Source of the DNA: Lactobacillus laiwuensis
Lineage (GTDB): Bacteria; Bacillota; Bacilli; Lactobacillales; Lactobacillaceae
Length of the DNA: 64,000 bases
Direction of reading: 5' to 3'
Assembly: GCF_019972835.1 (NCBI RefSeq)
Contig: NZ_BPPB01000001.1
Coordinates: 62,001 to 126,000, forward strand
Positions 1 through 8,745 of the stretch are shown in pieces. The notes beneath the pieces were generated by a model, which worked only from the letters and a program-made list of their open reading frames with translations, searched no databases and was not told the DNA's origin. Both the position numbers and the translations under genes were made by a program. Numbering within the stretch: the first letter of the stretch is position 1; every line of letters begins with the position of its first letter.

Positions 1-612
1 ACGCCAACTGTTGAAGTAGCCGAAGAAAAAATAGAGTCTAAAAAAGGACGTCAAATCGGTATTTTGGGTGGAACATTTAATCCAATTCATTTAGGTCATT
101 TAATAGTAGCGGAGCAAGTAATGACTAAACTCCATCTTGATGAAATTTGGTTTATTCCGACCAATATTCCTCCATTAAAGGATCAGCCAGTAGTTTCTGC
201 ACAAGATCGTGCAAATATGCTTGAGTTGGGTACTCAAGATAATCCTCGGTTCCAAGTAAAATTATTTGAATTATATCGTGGTGGAGTTTCATATACTGTC
301 GATACCTTAAGATATTTACGTGAATCTCAACCTGAAAATCATTATTACTTGATTATAGGCAGCGATCAAGTTAATAATTTAGGTGAATGGAAAGAGCCTA
401 CTAAATTGGCTCAACTGGCAACTCTTGTAGGAGTTCAAAGAGCTGGATACCCCCAAAAAGCTGAATTACCAATGATTTGGGTTGATGTTCCTGCCATTGC
501 AATTAGTTCTACCCTTGTGAGACAAACTATTGCGATTGGGGGCTCAATTAGATACCTTGTACCTGATACAGTAAGAAATTATATTCAGAAAAAAGGTTTA
601 TATCATGAATAA
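1..612 (+). CDS. nadD: Nicotinate-nucleotide adenylyltransferase (5' end outside window)
   Basis: Converts nicotinate mononucleotide and ATP to deamido-NAD in NAD synthesis. The frame is open from base 1, so the start lies upstream; at least 21 residues precede the usual N-terminal core GILGGTFNPIHLGHL. That core holds the T/HxGH nucleotidyltransferase motif, and the ISSTLVR signature lies near the C-terminus. Its last 8 bases overlap yqeK, which is the standard Firmicute order. An internal TTG at 64 would cut into the Rossmann core and is not the start. The N-terminal extension is inferred to be part of the protein because the frame is uninterrupted. Confidence 0.95.
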   Translation, partial: TPTVEVAEEKIESKKGRQIGILGGTFNPIHLGHLIVAEQVMTKLHLDEIWFIPTNIPPLKDQPVVSAQDRANMLELGTQDNPRFQVKLFELYRGGVSYTVDTLRYLRESQPENHYYLIIGSDQVNNLGEWKEPTKLAQLATLVGVQRAGYPQKAELPMIWVDVPAIAISSTLVRQTIAIGGSIRYLVPDTVRNYIQKKGLYHE

Positions 613-1201
613 TTTATTTTTCAAAAAGACTTATTCAGTTCTATCTAGTGCTGAAATTGTGGCTAAAGAAAAAAGTAATATGACTGAAGACCGTTTTGAA
701 CATTGTATTGGAGTTAGCAAAACTGCTAAAAAATTAGCAGAGTTAAACCAATATGATGAAGATAAAGCCGCATTAGCTGGATTTATACATGATTATGCAA
801 AACAAGTTTCAGTTGAGGAATATCGTGAAGTTATTAAAACCAAGGGCTTTGATCAGGACCTGTTAAATTGGAATCGAAGCATTTGGCATGGTATTGTGGG
901 TACATATTTTATCCAGAGAGATCTGAAAATTACTGATACAGAAATTTTAACGGCAGTACGCAGACATACAACAGCTGATGTTGAAATGACGACTTTAGAT
1001 AAAATTGTTTTTATGGCTGATTATATTGAACCTGGCAGGTCGTTTCCAGGAGTTGAAGAAGCGCGTAAAATAACTTATGCTAATATTGACAAGGGAGTCG
1101 GCTATCAATTAGCACATACTCTTGAATTTTTAATTGAGAAAAGAAATAAAATTTATCCACGTACTTTAGACGCTTATAATGTTTGGGGTATTAAAGAATA
1201 A
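605..1201 (+). CDS. yqeK: HD-domain diadenosine tetraphosphate hydrolase YqeK
   Basis: Predicted symmetrical Ap4A hydrolase that splits Ap4A to ADP. The HD metal-binding residues are visible: H33, the H62-D63 pair in GFIHDYAK, and further histidines in WHGIVG and VRRHTT. A conserved ADYIEPGR stretch follows, typical of the YqeK branch. The protein is 198 residues, normal for the family. It overlaps nadD by 8 bases and is followed after 9 bases by rsfS, so the three are probably translated from one message. Family assignment is firm; substrate is taken from characterised homologues. Confidence 0.92.
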   Translation: MNNLFFKKTYSVLSSAEIVAKEKSNMTEDRFEHCIGVSKTAKKLAELNQYDEDKAALAGFIHDYAKQVSVEEYREVIKTKGFDQDLLNWNRSIWHGIVGTYFIQRDLKITDTEILTAVRRHTTADVEMTTLDKIVFMADYIEPGRSFPGVEEARKITYANIDKGVGYQLAHTLEFLIEKRNKIYPRTLDAYNVWGIKE

Positions 1202-1210
1202 GGAGAAAAA

Positions 1211-1558
1211 TTGACTAGTAAAGAAATATTGGCTTTTACTCTAAAGGCAATTAGTGATCGGCATGGAGAAGATACTGCAGCTTACGATATGCAAGGACAT
1301 AGTATTTTAGCTGATTATTATGTTGTGACCAGTGCTGGTTCAAACAGACAATTACATGCTATAGCTAATGCTATCATTGATGAAGCCCACAAGGTTAATT
1401 ATTACGATTATCGCGTTGAAGGCACGAGTGAATCAAATTGGCTTCTGCTCGATTTAGGCGATGTAGTTGTAAATGTTTTTACTGAAGATGCACGTGATTT
1501 TTACAATGTTGAAAAACTGTGGGTTAACGGCAAAAAATTAGAATTAAAGGAAGATTAG
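1211..1558 (+). CDS. rsfS: Ribosomal silencing factor RsfS
   Basis: Binds ribosomal protein L14 and blocks joining of the 30S and 50S subunits when nutrients are short. The 115-residue protein shows the DUF143/Iojap core: ADYYVVTSAGSNRQLHAIA, then the EG..ESNWLLLDLGDVVVNVF segment. The start is TTG at 1211, chosen because AGGAG lies 5 to 6 bases upstream and no better start exists. It follows yqeK by 9 bases and precedes tmcAL by 6. The SAM-dependent methyltransferase often found between rsfS and tmcAL in Firmicutes is absent here. Confidence 0.94.
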   Translation: MTSKEILAFTLKAISDRHGEDTAAYDMQGHSILADYYVVTSAGSNRQLHAIANAIIDEAHKVNYYDYRVEGTSESNWLLLDLGDVVVNVFTEDARDFYNVEKLWVNGKKLELKED

Positions 1559-1564
1559 CTAACC

Positions 1565-2719
1565 ATGAGTGTAGTAGGGATCATTGCGGAATACAATCCC
1601 TTCCATAGTGGGCATGAATTTTTAATGAATCAGGCTCGCTATATTGCAGGCAGTAAAGACCCGATCATTGTTGTCATGTCAGGCAATTATGTTCAGCGTG
1701 GAGAAATGGCAATTATGGATAAATGGTCTCGTGCGCAGGCAGCGCTTGAAAGTGGTGCTGATGTAGTACTTGAACTGCCATTTTCCACTTCGGTTGAACC
1801 AGCTGATTTGTTTGCACTTGGCAGTATCGACCAATTAGTCAAAGTCGGCGTCACTGACTTAATTTTTGGTGTTGAAGACGCTACACAAAATTATGCTTAT
1901 TTAGGTAGTAAGATTGCTGAAATTCCACAAAGTCACATGGACTTTAATGATTACAGTCAAACGTATTCAACCCAATATAATCAAATGGTAGCAAGAGAAG
2001 TTGGTCATGAAGTTAGTGAGCCCAATGCGATTCTTGCTTTGGCTTATGCTGTTGCTAATCATAATTTGGGTACGCCCATAGTTTTGCATCCAGTTAATCG
2101 GATTGGTGCCGGTCATGATGATGTCTTGCAGAGCAATAAAGTTGTTCAAAGCGCCAGTGCAATTCGCAATATGATTCTCCATAATGAAACTAATTATACT
2201 TTAGAACAATGGCTGCCTAAAAAAGAGGTACAGCTTTTATTTCAGCAGAAAAATTATCCAAATTGGAATCTGTTGTTTCCATTCTTGAAGTATAAGTTGG
2301 AATCTTCTTCAGTTTCAGAATTGAGAAAAATATACCAAATGAGTGAAGGCCTTGAGTATAAAATGAAACATGAAATTCATGCAGCACAAACTTTTACAGA
2401 ATTTTTACGAAGAGTAAAGTCAAAGCGTTATACTTATTCTCGCTTGCGTCGTCTTAGCCTGTATACGCTTTTAAATGTAACTCAGGAAGACATGATTGAC
2501 AGCTTTAACCATGAATCGCTTTTACTTCTAGGCTACAGCAGACTCGGGAGAAAATATCTTAAAGAAATCAGAAAAAAGACTTCCGCAAATATTATTTCGA
2601 AGGTTGATCAAAAAAATACTAAAAATGGTTCGATGAAATTACAATTACGTGTTGATCGCTTTTTTGAACAACTTATGGCGGTTGATCAAAACTTTGGACA
2701 ACGTCCGCTGGAGGTTTAA
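1565..2719 (+). CDS. tmcAL: tRNA(Met) cytidine acetate ligase
   Basis: Forms N4-acetylcytidine at the wobble position of elongator tRNA-Met, using acetate and ATP. The N-terminus carries the nucleotidyltransferase motif [16 protein letters not shown], followed by [12 protein letters not shown], both diagnostic of the TmcAL/DUF795 family. At 384 residues it has normal length. It sits 6 bases after rsfS and abuts yceD, so it belongs to the nadD operon. No anomaly seen. Confidence 0.93.
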   Translation: MSVVGIIAEYNPFHSGHEFLMNQARYIAGSKDPIIVVMSGNYVQRGEMAIMDKWSRAQAALESGADVVLELPFSTSVEPADLFALGSIDQLVKVGVTDLIFGVEDATQNYAYLGSKIAEIPQSHMDFNDYSQTYSTQYNQMVAREVGHEVSEPNAILALAYAVANHNLGTPIVLHPVNRIGAGHDDVLQSNKVVQSASAIRNMILHNETNYTLEQWLPKKEVQLLFQQKNYPNWNLLFPFLKYKLESSSVSELRKIYQMSEGLEYKMKHEIHAAQTFTEFLRRVKSKRYTYSRLRRLSLYTLLNVTQEDMIDSFNHESLLLLGYSRLGRKYLKEIRKKTSANIISKVDQKNTKNGSMKLQLRVDRFFEQLMAVDQNFGQRPLEV

Positions 2720-3274
2720 ATGTTAACTTTAAATTTTACTCAAATAAAAAATAGTAATGAACCTCTGACTCATATTGAATGCGAGCTTAAATTAACAGAG
2801 GAATTTATTAAGCGAAGTCACGGTTTAGTTTATCAAGTTGATAATGTAATAGCCTCAGGTGATGCGTTTTACAATCAACCATATGTTACCGGAGACTTTC
2901 AAGTGCAAGCCAGTTTGATTGTTCCTTCTAGCCGCAGTTTGAATCCCGTTGAATATACAGAAAATTTTCACTTTAGTGAAAATTATACTGATATAGATGT
3001 GGCTAAAGAAGAAATTGATGAAAGTGACATCCCGATCGTAAAAGTAAAAAATGAAGTTATTAACTTGCAAAAAGCAGTTGAAGACAATATTTTACTGCAT
3101 ATCCCAACTACAATTTTGACTGCAGAAGAAAGAGAACAAAATATTTATCCTGAAGGAAAGGGTTGGGCTGTGATTTCAGAGGACGAATTTGATAAGAAAG
3201 AAAAGGAACAAATAAATCCTGCCTTTGCTAAATTAAAAGATTTATTTAAAGAAAATAATGAGAACCACAATTAG
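2720..3274 (+). CDS. yceD: YceD/DUF177 family protein
   Basis: A 184-residue DUF177 protein starting on the base after the tmcAL stop codon. The family is conserved in bacteria, is normally encoded directly before rpmF (ribosomal protein L32), and is linked to 23S rRNA metabolism. The recognisable parts are an acidic middle section, a conserved N-L-x-x-x-V-E-D-x-x-L-L-x-I-P segment (residues about 114-130), and a C-terminal NPAFAKLKDLF motif. No rpmF follows: the next 150 bases are non-coding and then a response regulator begins. Function beyond the family is not known to me. Confidence 0.85.
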   Translation: MLTLNFTQIKNSNEPLTHIECELKLTEEFIKRSHGLVYQVDNVIASGDAFYNQPYVTGDFQVQASLIVPSSRSLNPVEYTENFHFSENYTDIDVAKEEIDESDIPIVKVKNEVINLQKAVEDNILLHIPTTILTAEEREQNIYPEGKGWAVISEDEFDKKEKEQINPAFAKLKDLFKENNENHN

Positions 3275-3304
3275 TTAAATAAGAATAATTGAATATAATT
3301 AGAA

Positions 3305-3332
3305 ATCAGTATTGTTGAAATGCTGGTTTTTA
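3305..3332 (+). terminator. Possible terminator of the nadD-yceD operon
   Basis: CAGTATT and AATGCTG form a 7-bp stem with one G-U pair around a short loop, followed by GTTTTTAATCTTGTTTT. The stem is weak, so this is a candidate only. Confidence 0.35.
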
Positions 3333-3371
3333 ATCTTGTTTTAAAAGCATTTTTAAAGTATGCTTTACTTG

Positions 3372-3398
3372 TTGACAAGAATAAAATTAAATTAATCA
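3372..3398 (+). promoter_or_regulatory. Candidate promoter of the two-component operon
   Basis: A perfect TTGACA lies at 3372-3377, with a weak -10 (TAATCA at 3393-3398, 15-base spacing) about 30 bases before the response regulator. An inverted repeat AAAGCAT/ATGCTTT at 3344-3366 sits just upstream and could be an operator. The -10 is poor. Confidence 0.3.
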
Positions 3399-3426
3399 AA
3401 ATTAAGTTTTAAAAGGATGACGAAAA

Positions 3427-4140
3427 ATGGCAAGAATATTAATTGTTGAAGATGAAAAAAATTTGGCGCGTTTTGTGGAATTGGAATTAAAACATGAAAA
3501 ATATGATACTGTGGTTGAAAGTAATGGTCGCAAGGCCTTAGATTTAGCTTTGAAAGAAGATTTTGATGCTATTCTGCTAGATCTTATGCTTCCTGATCTT
3601 AACGGTTTAGAAATTGCCCGTCGAGTTCGTCAAGTTAAGAGTACACCGATCATTATGATGACTGCACGCGATTCTGTCATTGACCGTGTCTCTGGTCTTG
3701 ATCATGGAGCTGACGATTATATTGTTAAGCCATTTGCTATTGAAGAACTTTTGGCGCGCTTACGCGCAGTTTTACGCAGAGTAAAAATTGAAAAAGACGC
3801 TTCAGACGATTCCGTTGAGAAGAAAGTAGTTAAATTCAAGGATCTTACTATTGAAACTGCAAATAGAATTGTTCGCCGTGGCGATGGTAAAGCCGTTGAT
3901 TTAACTAAGCGTGAATATAACTTGCTCATGACCTTGATTAAGAATAAGAACAACGTTGTTAGCCGTGATCAGTTGCTCGCAAAAATTTGGGGACCCGGTT
4001 CAAATATCGAAACTAACGTTGTCGAAGTTTATGTACGTTATTTACGCAATAAAATAGACGTTCCTGGTAGACAATCATATATCAAGACGGTTCGTGGAAC
4101 TGGCTACATGGTAAGAGATGAGGATGATGAAAAGAAGTAA
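3427..4140 (+). CDS. OmpR/PhoB-family response regulator
   Basis: Transcription factor of a two-component pair. The receiver domain occupies residues 1-120, with acidic residues in VEDEKN, the phospho-acceptor D52 in LLDLMLPD, the conserved MTARD and the lysine of DYIVKPF. A winged-helix DNA-binding domain follows (residues about 135-235) with LTKREYNLL and VYVRYLRNKID. At 237 residues it has normal length. It overlaps the kinase gene downstream, so the two are cotranslated. Closest in style to ArlR/CsrR regulators of lactobacilli; the regulon cannot be read from the sequence. Confidence 0.93.
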   Translation: MARILIVEDEKNLARFVELELKHEKYDTVVESNGRKALDLALKEDFDAILLDLMLPDLNGLEIARRVRQVKSTPIIMMTARDSVIDRVSGLDHGADDYIVKPFAIEELLARLRAVLRRVKIEKDASDDSVEKKVVKFKDLTIETANRIVRRGDGKAVDLTKREYNLLMTLIKNKNNVVSRDQLLAKIWGPGSNIETNVVEVYVRYLRNKIDVPGRQSYIKTVRGTGYMVRDEDDEKK

Positions 4141-5701
4141 AAAGAGATCACAAAAAGAGACCAAGCACTCATCGCTTATCTTACGGTGGGTAAGCATCGT
4201 CGCTTTGACGATTATGGTCTCTTTTATTGTATTTTCCGTAATAATATATTCATTTGTTGGTCAGCAATCGATGGTCCAGCAAAAGGAAACATCAAATGAG
4301 ATGGTAAGCAAACTCAATAGTAGTTTGAACAGAATTCCAAATCAATTAGAAATTGCAAACGTTGTTCCTGCATTAACACCATCGACCAGAGAAGTATTAA
4401 AAGGCAATCCTCCGATAGGTTCTGACGAACGCAAAAGCAGTGCTTTTAATGACGATTTGTTGTCATCACTAACAAACCCCGATTTGAGCGTAGTCGTTTA
4501 TAATCTTAGACAAGAGGATGTCTTTGATAATGGTGGCAAACTTTTACCTTTTAAAAAAATAAAAAGTGACTATGAGATGACGCGCGTTAATAAAAATCAT
4601 AAACAAGAATTAATCACTTATCAAAAGGTTAGGGCTGCTCATTCAGGAAAAGTGACAGGATATATTGTTGTTGCTAATAAAATGACCTACTACAATGGGT
4701 TAATGAAAGACCTTTTAAAGTGGATGGTGAGAATTTCTTTAATCGCCATTGTATTTTTTACCTTGGTAGCTTATATAATTGTTAGGGACATTGTTAAGCC
4801 TGTGAAAGAAATGTCACGAGTTGCTATGGAAGTTAATGATGATCCCAATAGTACAGTGAGAATCAAGGATTTTCACCGTCATGATGAATTGCAAGAATTA
4901 GCAGTTTCTTTTAACCAAATGTTAGATCGAATGCAACGTTATATTGATCAGCAAAAAGAATTCGTGGGTGATGTTTCTCATGAGCTCCGCACTCCTGTTG
5001 CAGTAATTGAAGGTCATTTAAACATGCTCAAACGTTGGGGTAAAGATGATCCGGAGATTTTGGAAGAATCAATAGATGCCTCTTTACAAGAAGCTAAAAG
5101 AATGCAACATTTAATTCAAGAAATGCTGGATTTAACGCGTGCAGAACAAATCAATGTGCAGTATCCTAATGCTGTTACCAAGGTTTCTGATGTTCTTAAG
5201 CGGGTTGTCGGTGATATGTCACTTGTTCACAAGGATTTTATTATCAGACTGGACATGGACGATTTACCTCTCGACACGGAAATCCAGATTTATCAAGGAC
5301 ACCTGGAGCAATTACTTGTTATTTTAATTGATAATGGTGTTAAATATTCCACAGACCGCAAGGAAATGAACGTTTCGGCTGGATTATCACAAGATGATGT
5401 ACATATTATAGTCCAAGATTTTGGTGAAGGTATTTCTGAAAAGGAGCAAAGCAAAATCTTCAACAGATTTTACAGAGTTGATAAAGCCAGAACAAGAGAA
5501 AAAGGTGGCAATGGTTTAGGTTTATCAATTGCTCAAAAATTGGTTACCAGTTATCATGGAAAAATCAGTGTTGAGTCCGTAGAGGGTCAAGGCAGTCAGT
5601 TTATAATGGAATTTCCGGCACTTACAAAAGCTCAATCCAAAAAACTTCATAACCGTGAACAAGCTGAAAAAGCAAAGGAAGATAAAAAAGAAACTAAGTA
5701 A
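4118..5701 (+). CDS. Sensor histidine kinase
   Basis: Partner of the preceding regulator. Two membrane segments (residues about 24-50 and 200-223) bracket an extracytoplasmic domain of about 150 residues. A HAMP domain follows, then HisKA with H288 in DVSHELRTPVAVIEG, then an HATPase domain with the N box (LIDNGVKYS), DFGEGI and GGNGLGLSIA. The 527-residue protein ends in a Lys/Glu-rich tail. ATGs at 4118, 4124 and 4127 are all possible; the gene overlaps the regulator by about 20 bases either way. The signal sensed is unknown. Confidence 0.92.
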   Translation: MRMMKRSKKRSQKETKHSSLILRWVSIVALTIMVSFIVFSVIIYSFVGQQSMVQQKETSNEMVSKLNSSLNRIPNQLEIANVVPALTPSTREVLKGNPPIGSDERKSSAFNDDLLSSLTNPDLSVVVYNLRQEDVFDNGGKLLPFKKIKSDYEMTRVNKNHKQELITYQKVRAAHSGKVTGYIVVANKMTYYNGLMKDLLKWMVRISLIAIVFFTLVAYIIVRDIVKPVKEMSRVAMEVNDDPNSTVRIKDFHRHDELQELAVSFNQMLDRMQRYIDQQKEFVGDVSHELRTPVAVIEGHLNMLKRWGKDDPEILEESIDASLQEAKRMQHLIQEMLDLTRAEQINVQYPNAVTKVSDVLKRVVGDMSLVHKDFIIRLDMDDLPLDTEIQIYQGHLEQLLVILIDNGVKYSTDRKEMNVSAGLSQDDVHIIVQDFGEGISEKEQSKIFNRFYRVDKARTREKGGNGLGLSIAQKLVTSYHGKISVESVEGQGSQFIMEFPALTKAQSKKLHNREQAEKAKEDKKETK

Positions 5702-5769
5702 AAAGACCTTTTTAAGTCTATTGATTATTTGTTCATTGTAATCAAATATAGACTTAAAAGGTCTTTTTA
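5699..5769. terminator. Bidirectional terminator
   Basis: A long near-perfect inverted repeat, AAAAGACCTTTTTAAGTCTAT against ATAGACTTAAAAGGTCTTTTT, lies between the convergent kinase and yidC genes. U-runs are present on both strands. Confidence 0.9.
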
Positions 5770-5827
5770 CTTCTTAATTTATATATGAGCCTGAAAGTTG
5801 GATCGCTTTTGGAACCCAATAAAACAA

Positions 5828-6793
5828 CTAGGGCCGTCTTTGCTGCTTTCCTTTGTTGCGATTACGCAAGTTCTTGTGTAATTCTTTTGTTTGCTCAGAC
5901 TGAACCGGAGAAGCCGTTTTAACATTAAGAAGCTCGTCTACTTTTTCTTTTGTTACTACTTCCTTGATAGGTTCACGTTTTAATTCCTCATCAACTTCTT
6001 TTTTAACTTTAGGCATAATGATAAAGGATACAATCAGTTGCTGGATGACAGAGAACACGTTACCAGCTGCCCAATATAAAGCAACGGATCCAGAAACCGA
6101 GAGGCAAATAAAGAGCGTCATAATAGGATTCATGAGCATCATTGACTGCATTTGCTTTTTTTGCTCCTGCGGTATGCCAATAAGTGAAAGGTAACCTTGT
6201 AAGAATGCAAAAATAGTTGCGATAACAGTCACCGAGATGGATCTGCTACTTAATGAAATGCCAAAGAATGAAGAACTAGCTAAGCTTTGTGAGTACATCA
6301 CTGCATCATAAATTCCAATCATAATTGGAAACTGGATAATTAATGGCAAACACCCCATTCCACCTGTTAATGACAAGTGATTACTGGAATATAGTTCACG
6401 TTGCCAGCCAGCCAATGTCATTTGTTGGTCCTGGTTGAGATCTTTGCGCTTCATAGTATCCTGGATTAGCTTCATCTGCGGTTGCAAGCGCGCCATTTTT
6501 TCTTGCTGGGTAGTTGATTTCTTTTGCTGATTAAGCATTAAAGGCAAGAGAATCATTCTCACTACAAATGTCATTATGATAATGGCCCAGCCAGCCCCAT
6601 TAGCTCCACCTATGATATTTGAGAAGTAGAGCATGATGTTTTGCATGGGTTTACCGATAAATTTATAGATTGACCCGTATATAAAGCCTGTTGGAGGCTT
6701 GTTAACCCCACCATTTTGTGCACAAGCAGTCACAAACAGCATGACTGCCAGACAAACACTAATTAATCCGATATATCTGCGAAATTTTTTCAT
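5828..6793 (-). CDS. yidC: Membrane protein insertase YidC2/OxaA2 (lipoprotein)
   Basis: Inserts proteins into the cytoplasmic membrane, alone or with Sec. The N-terminus is a lipoprotein signal with lipobox VTAC. The Oxa1 core follows, with the catalytic-groove arginine in FVVRMILLPLM, the hydrophilic NQQKKSTTQQEKMARLQP loop and five membrane segments. The C-terminal tail is rich in Lys and Arg and ends KGKQQRRP, typical of the Gram-positive YidC2 that interacts with the ribosome. At 321 residues it has normal length. Upstream start ATG is preceded by GGGTGA. It lies 33 bases after acylphosphatase on the same strand. A second paralogue beside rnpA is expected elsewhere in the genome. Confidence 0.93.
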   Translation of the reverse strand: MKKFRRYIGLISVCLAVMLFVTACAQNGGVNKPPTGFIYGSIYKFIGKPMQNIMLYFSNIIGGANGAGWAIIIMTFVVRMILLPLMLNQQKKSTTQQEKMARLQPQMKLIQDTMKRKDLNQDQQMTLAGWQRELYSSNHLSLTGGMGCLPLIIQFPIMIGIYDAVMYSQSLASSSFFGISLSSRSISVTVIATIFAFLQGYLSLIGIPQEQKKQMQSMMLMNPIMTLFICLSVSGSVALYWAAGNVFSVIQQLIVSFIIMPKVKKEVDEELKREPIKEVVTKEKVDELLNVKTASPVQSEQTKELHKNLRNRNKGKQQRRP

Positions 6794-6826
6794 TCAATTC
6801 ACCCAATTATTATTTTTTGCCAATAA

Positions 6827-7159
6827 CTAATATAATACATGAAAACCACTCATTTTGCTTACTTTTGTTAGTTTTTCTTTTTTGATATTTGAAATACGCG
6901 CAAATTGCGAAATATTCTTAGGCAATTCAGCACAAAATTGATTGACTCGGCTTAATTCAGCTTGTAAAGTAATTGTGACAGTTTCATCACTGTTATTGCG
7001 AACATTGCCAGTCATCCCCATTTTTTGCGCAAGATTTAATACGCTCCAGCGAAAACCTACACCTTGAACGATACCTGAAACGGTTAATTGCCAAGTTTCT
7101 TTTGAATCATTGGTCGGATTGCTTTTTCTTTTATTCTTGTGCTTGTTAAAAAATCCCAT
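6827..7159 (-). CDS. acyP: Acylphosphatase with basic N-terminal extension
   Basis: Hydrolyses acyl-phosphates such as acetyl- or carbamoyl-phosphate. The signature VSGIVQGVGFRWSV contains the phosphate-binding loop and catalytic Arg, and GNVRNNSDETV contains the catalytic Asn. The core is about 90 residues. An extra N-terminal stretch of about 20 Lys/Asn-rich residues precedes it. The start is supported by AGGAAGGA. It is probably cotranscribed with yidC, and is divergent from the SpoU methyltransferase. In many Firmicutes acyP lies between a SpoU methyltransferase and yidC2, as here. Confidence 0.92.
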   Translation of the reverse strand: MGFFNKHKNKRKSNPTNDSKETWQLTVSGIVQGVGFRWSVLNLAQKMGMTGNVRNNSDETVTITLQAELSRVNQFCAELPKNISQFARISNIKKEKLTKVSKMSGFHVLY

Positions 7160-7252
7160 AATAATCCTTCCTAGTCCTGCTTTCTTGATTTTAACATTTT
7201 ATCAGCTTGAAATTAAAATAATATATTGATGAAGATGAAAGAAGAGATTTAG

Positions 7253-8023
7253 ATGTCAGAACAGATAACTTCCGTAAATAATAAGCTAATAAAAAATTTA
7301 ACTAAATTAAAACAAAAAAAATATCGACAAGAAAATGGCTTATATATGATTGAAGGTTTTCACCTGGTTACAGAGGCTTTTAAGGCCAAAAAAAGCTACG
7401 AGTATCTTTTAGGGACTGAGGAAGCTTTAGCGGAGATCAAAGATATTTTTCCCCAACTAGTGGCAAGCCAAAAAACTGTCATAATCAATTTATCCGTTGC
7501 TCACCATCTTGCAAGTACAAAAAATTCTCAAAATATTTTTATGGTTTTAAAGATTGGTCAACCTCAAAACTATCATTTAAATTTTGGTAAGTGGGTATTG
7601 CTAGATCATCTGGCAGATCCTGGCAATGTGGGAACAATTATCAGAACTGCAGATGCAGCGGGATTTAATGGTGTCGTTTTATCCCCTGAAAGTGTTGACA
7701 TCTATAATCCCAAGACTCAGCGCGCAATGCAGGGCAGTCAATTCCATATCAATGTAATTACGGAAAACTTATTAACAGTTATAAAAGAAATGCAAGATAA
7801 TACCATACCAATTTATTCAAGTATGTTAGATAAAAACGCCAAGGAATTACCAGAATTTAAAAAAGTACAGCAAGTTGGTATTGTTATTGGTAACGAAGCA
7901 CATGGCGTTACTTCAGAGGTAGCAGAAATCTGTGATCAGAAACTATATATTCCTATCAAAGGTCAAGCCGAATCTTTAAACGCTGCTGTGGCTGCCGGCA
8001 TCATCATTTACTATTTCTCTTAA
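7253..8023 (+). CDS. SpoU/TrmH-family RNA 2'-O-methyltransferase
   Basis: A SAM-dependent 2'-O-ribose methyltransferase acting on tRNA or 23S rRNA. The N-terminal substrate-binding domain (residues 1-95) is followed by the SPOUT knot, with DHLADPGNVGTIIRTADAAG, the GNEAHGV motif and the C-terminal LNAAVAAGI. At 256 residues it has normal length for the YsgA/TrmH-like branch found next to acyP and upstream of pheST in Firmicutes. The exact RNA target cannot be read. Confidence 0.9.
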   Translation: MSEQITSVNNKLIKNLTKLKQKKYRQENGLYMIEGFHLVTEAFKAKKSYEYLLGTEEALAEIKDIFPQLVASQKTVIINLSVAHHLASTKNSQNIFMVLKIGQPQNYHLNFGKWVLLDHLADPGNVGTIIRTADAAGFNGVVLSPESVDIYNPKTQRAMQGSQFHINVITENLLTVIKEMQDNTIPIYSSMLDKNAKELPEFKKVQQVGIVIGNEAHGVTSEVAEICDQKLYIPIKGQAESLNAAVAAGIIIYYFS

Positions 8024-8033
8024 CTCTTAATGC

Positions 8034-8062
8034 TTGTTTTTAGTAAGTATATTTAATATAAT
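8034..8062 (+). promoter_or_regulatory. Promoter of the HxlR regulator
   Basis: TTGTTT (8034-8039) and a perfect TATAAT (8057-8062) are separated by 17 bases, about 40 bases before the HxlR start. Confidence 0.65.
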
Positions 8063-8103
8063 AAAAGGCGAAACAGACACTTTCTTGTGGGAGGGACAGT
8101 ATC

Positions 8104-8454
8104 ATGCCTCAAGGTATTAAGGACAAAAATTGTGCTGGTTGTGGTGCTCCTAATTATGAGTACTGTAAACATTTTATTAACGCATTTAAAATTATTGGTA
8201 AAAAGTGGAACGGTTTAATTATTAGTTCACTCTGTGCCGGAGATTATATGCGCTTTAAAGACTTAGCACAATGCGTGTTGCCTTGCTCTGACCGTGTTTT
8301 AGTTGAAAGATTAAAAGAATTAGAAAAAGAAGATATTGTTAACCGTTCAGTTGATGGTAAAACAAAGATTATTTCTTACAGTCTGACACAAAAGGGTGAA
8401 GAATTAAAGCCCGTTTTTGATCAAATTCATGGTTGGGCCGATAAATGGGTCTAA
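8104..8454 (+). CDS. HxlR-family transcriptional regulator with N-terminal cysteine cluster
   Basis: A 116-residue winged-helix protein of the HxlR type. The GKKWNGLIISSL helix, the MRFKDLAQ segment and RVLVERLKELEKEDIVNRSV fit the family fold. It is unusually cysteine-rich: C10, C13 and C21 in the N-terminal CAGCGAPNYEYC, plus one in SSLCAG and two in CVLPC. HxlR proteins often sense electrophiles or thiol stress through cysteines, so redox or metal sensing is a reasonable inference. No obvious target gene is adjacent; the T-box-pheST unit follows with its own promoter. Confidence 0.85.
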   Translation: MPQGIKDKNCAGCGAPNYEYCKHFINAFKIIGKKWNGLIISSLCAGDYMRFKDLAQCVLPCSDRVLVERLKELEKEDIVNRSVDGKTKIISYSLTQKGEELKPVFDQIHGWADKWV

Positions 8455-8468
8455 TTTGTCTAATCCTC

Positions 8469-8497
8469 TTGCATGTTTTTTAAAAAAGATATATTCT
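8469..8497 (+). promoter_or_regulatory. Promoter of the pheST T-box transcript
   Basis: TTGCAT (8469-8474) and TATTCT (8492-8497) are separated by 17 bases, just upstream of the T-box stem I. Confidence 0.6.
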
Positions 8498-8504
8498 ATT
8501 AACT

Positions 8505-8722
8505 AATTACAAAGAGTAAGACTAGTAGCAGCGATCATTTAGTCAGAGAGACCTTTTTATTGAGCTGAAAGAAAGGTTTAAACGGAACTGTGAATTTCAT
8601 CTTACTAGTAGAATCTAATCCATTCCGGTATTCACCGTTATCGAAACATGAGTGTGGGCTTTCTGAGTCCAAACTAGGGTGGTACCGCGAAGCTTCGTCC
8701 CTTTAGGGATGAAGCTTTTTTG
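8505..8722 (+). promoter_or_regulatory. T-box leader responding to uncharged tRNA-Phe
   Basis: The conserved T-box AGGGTGGTACCGCG is at 8676-8689. It is followed by a terminator stem (AAGCTTCGTCCC against GGGATGAAGCTT) and a U-run. Stem I closes with AGTAAGA pairing TCTTACT around 8515 and 8601. The specifier is TTC (8596-8598) in AATTTCATC, a phenylalanine codon followed by the usual A. It controls pheS directly downstream. Confidence 0.93.
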
Positions 8723-8745
8723 TTTGATTTGAAAGGAAAAGTTTT

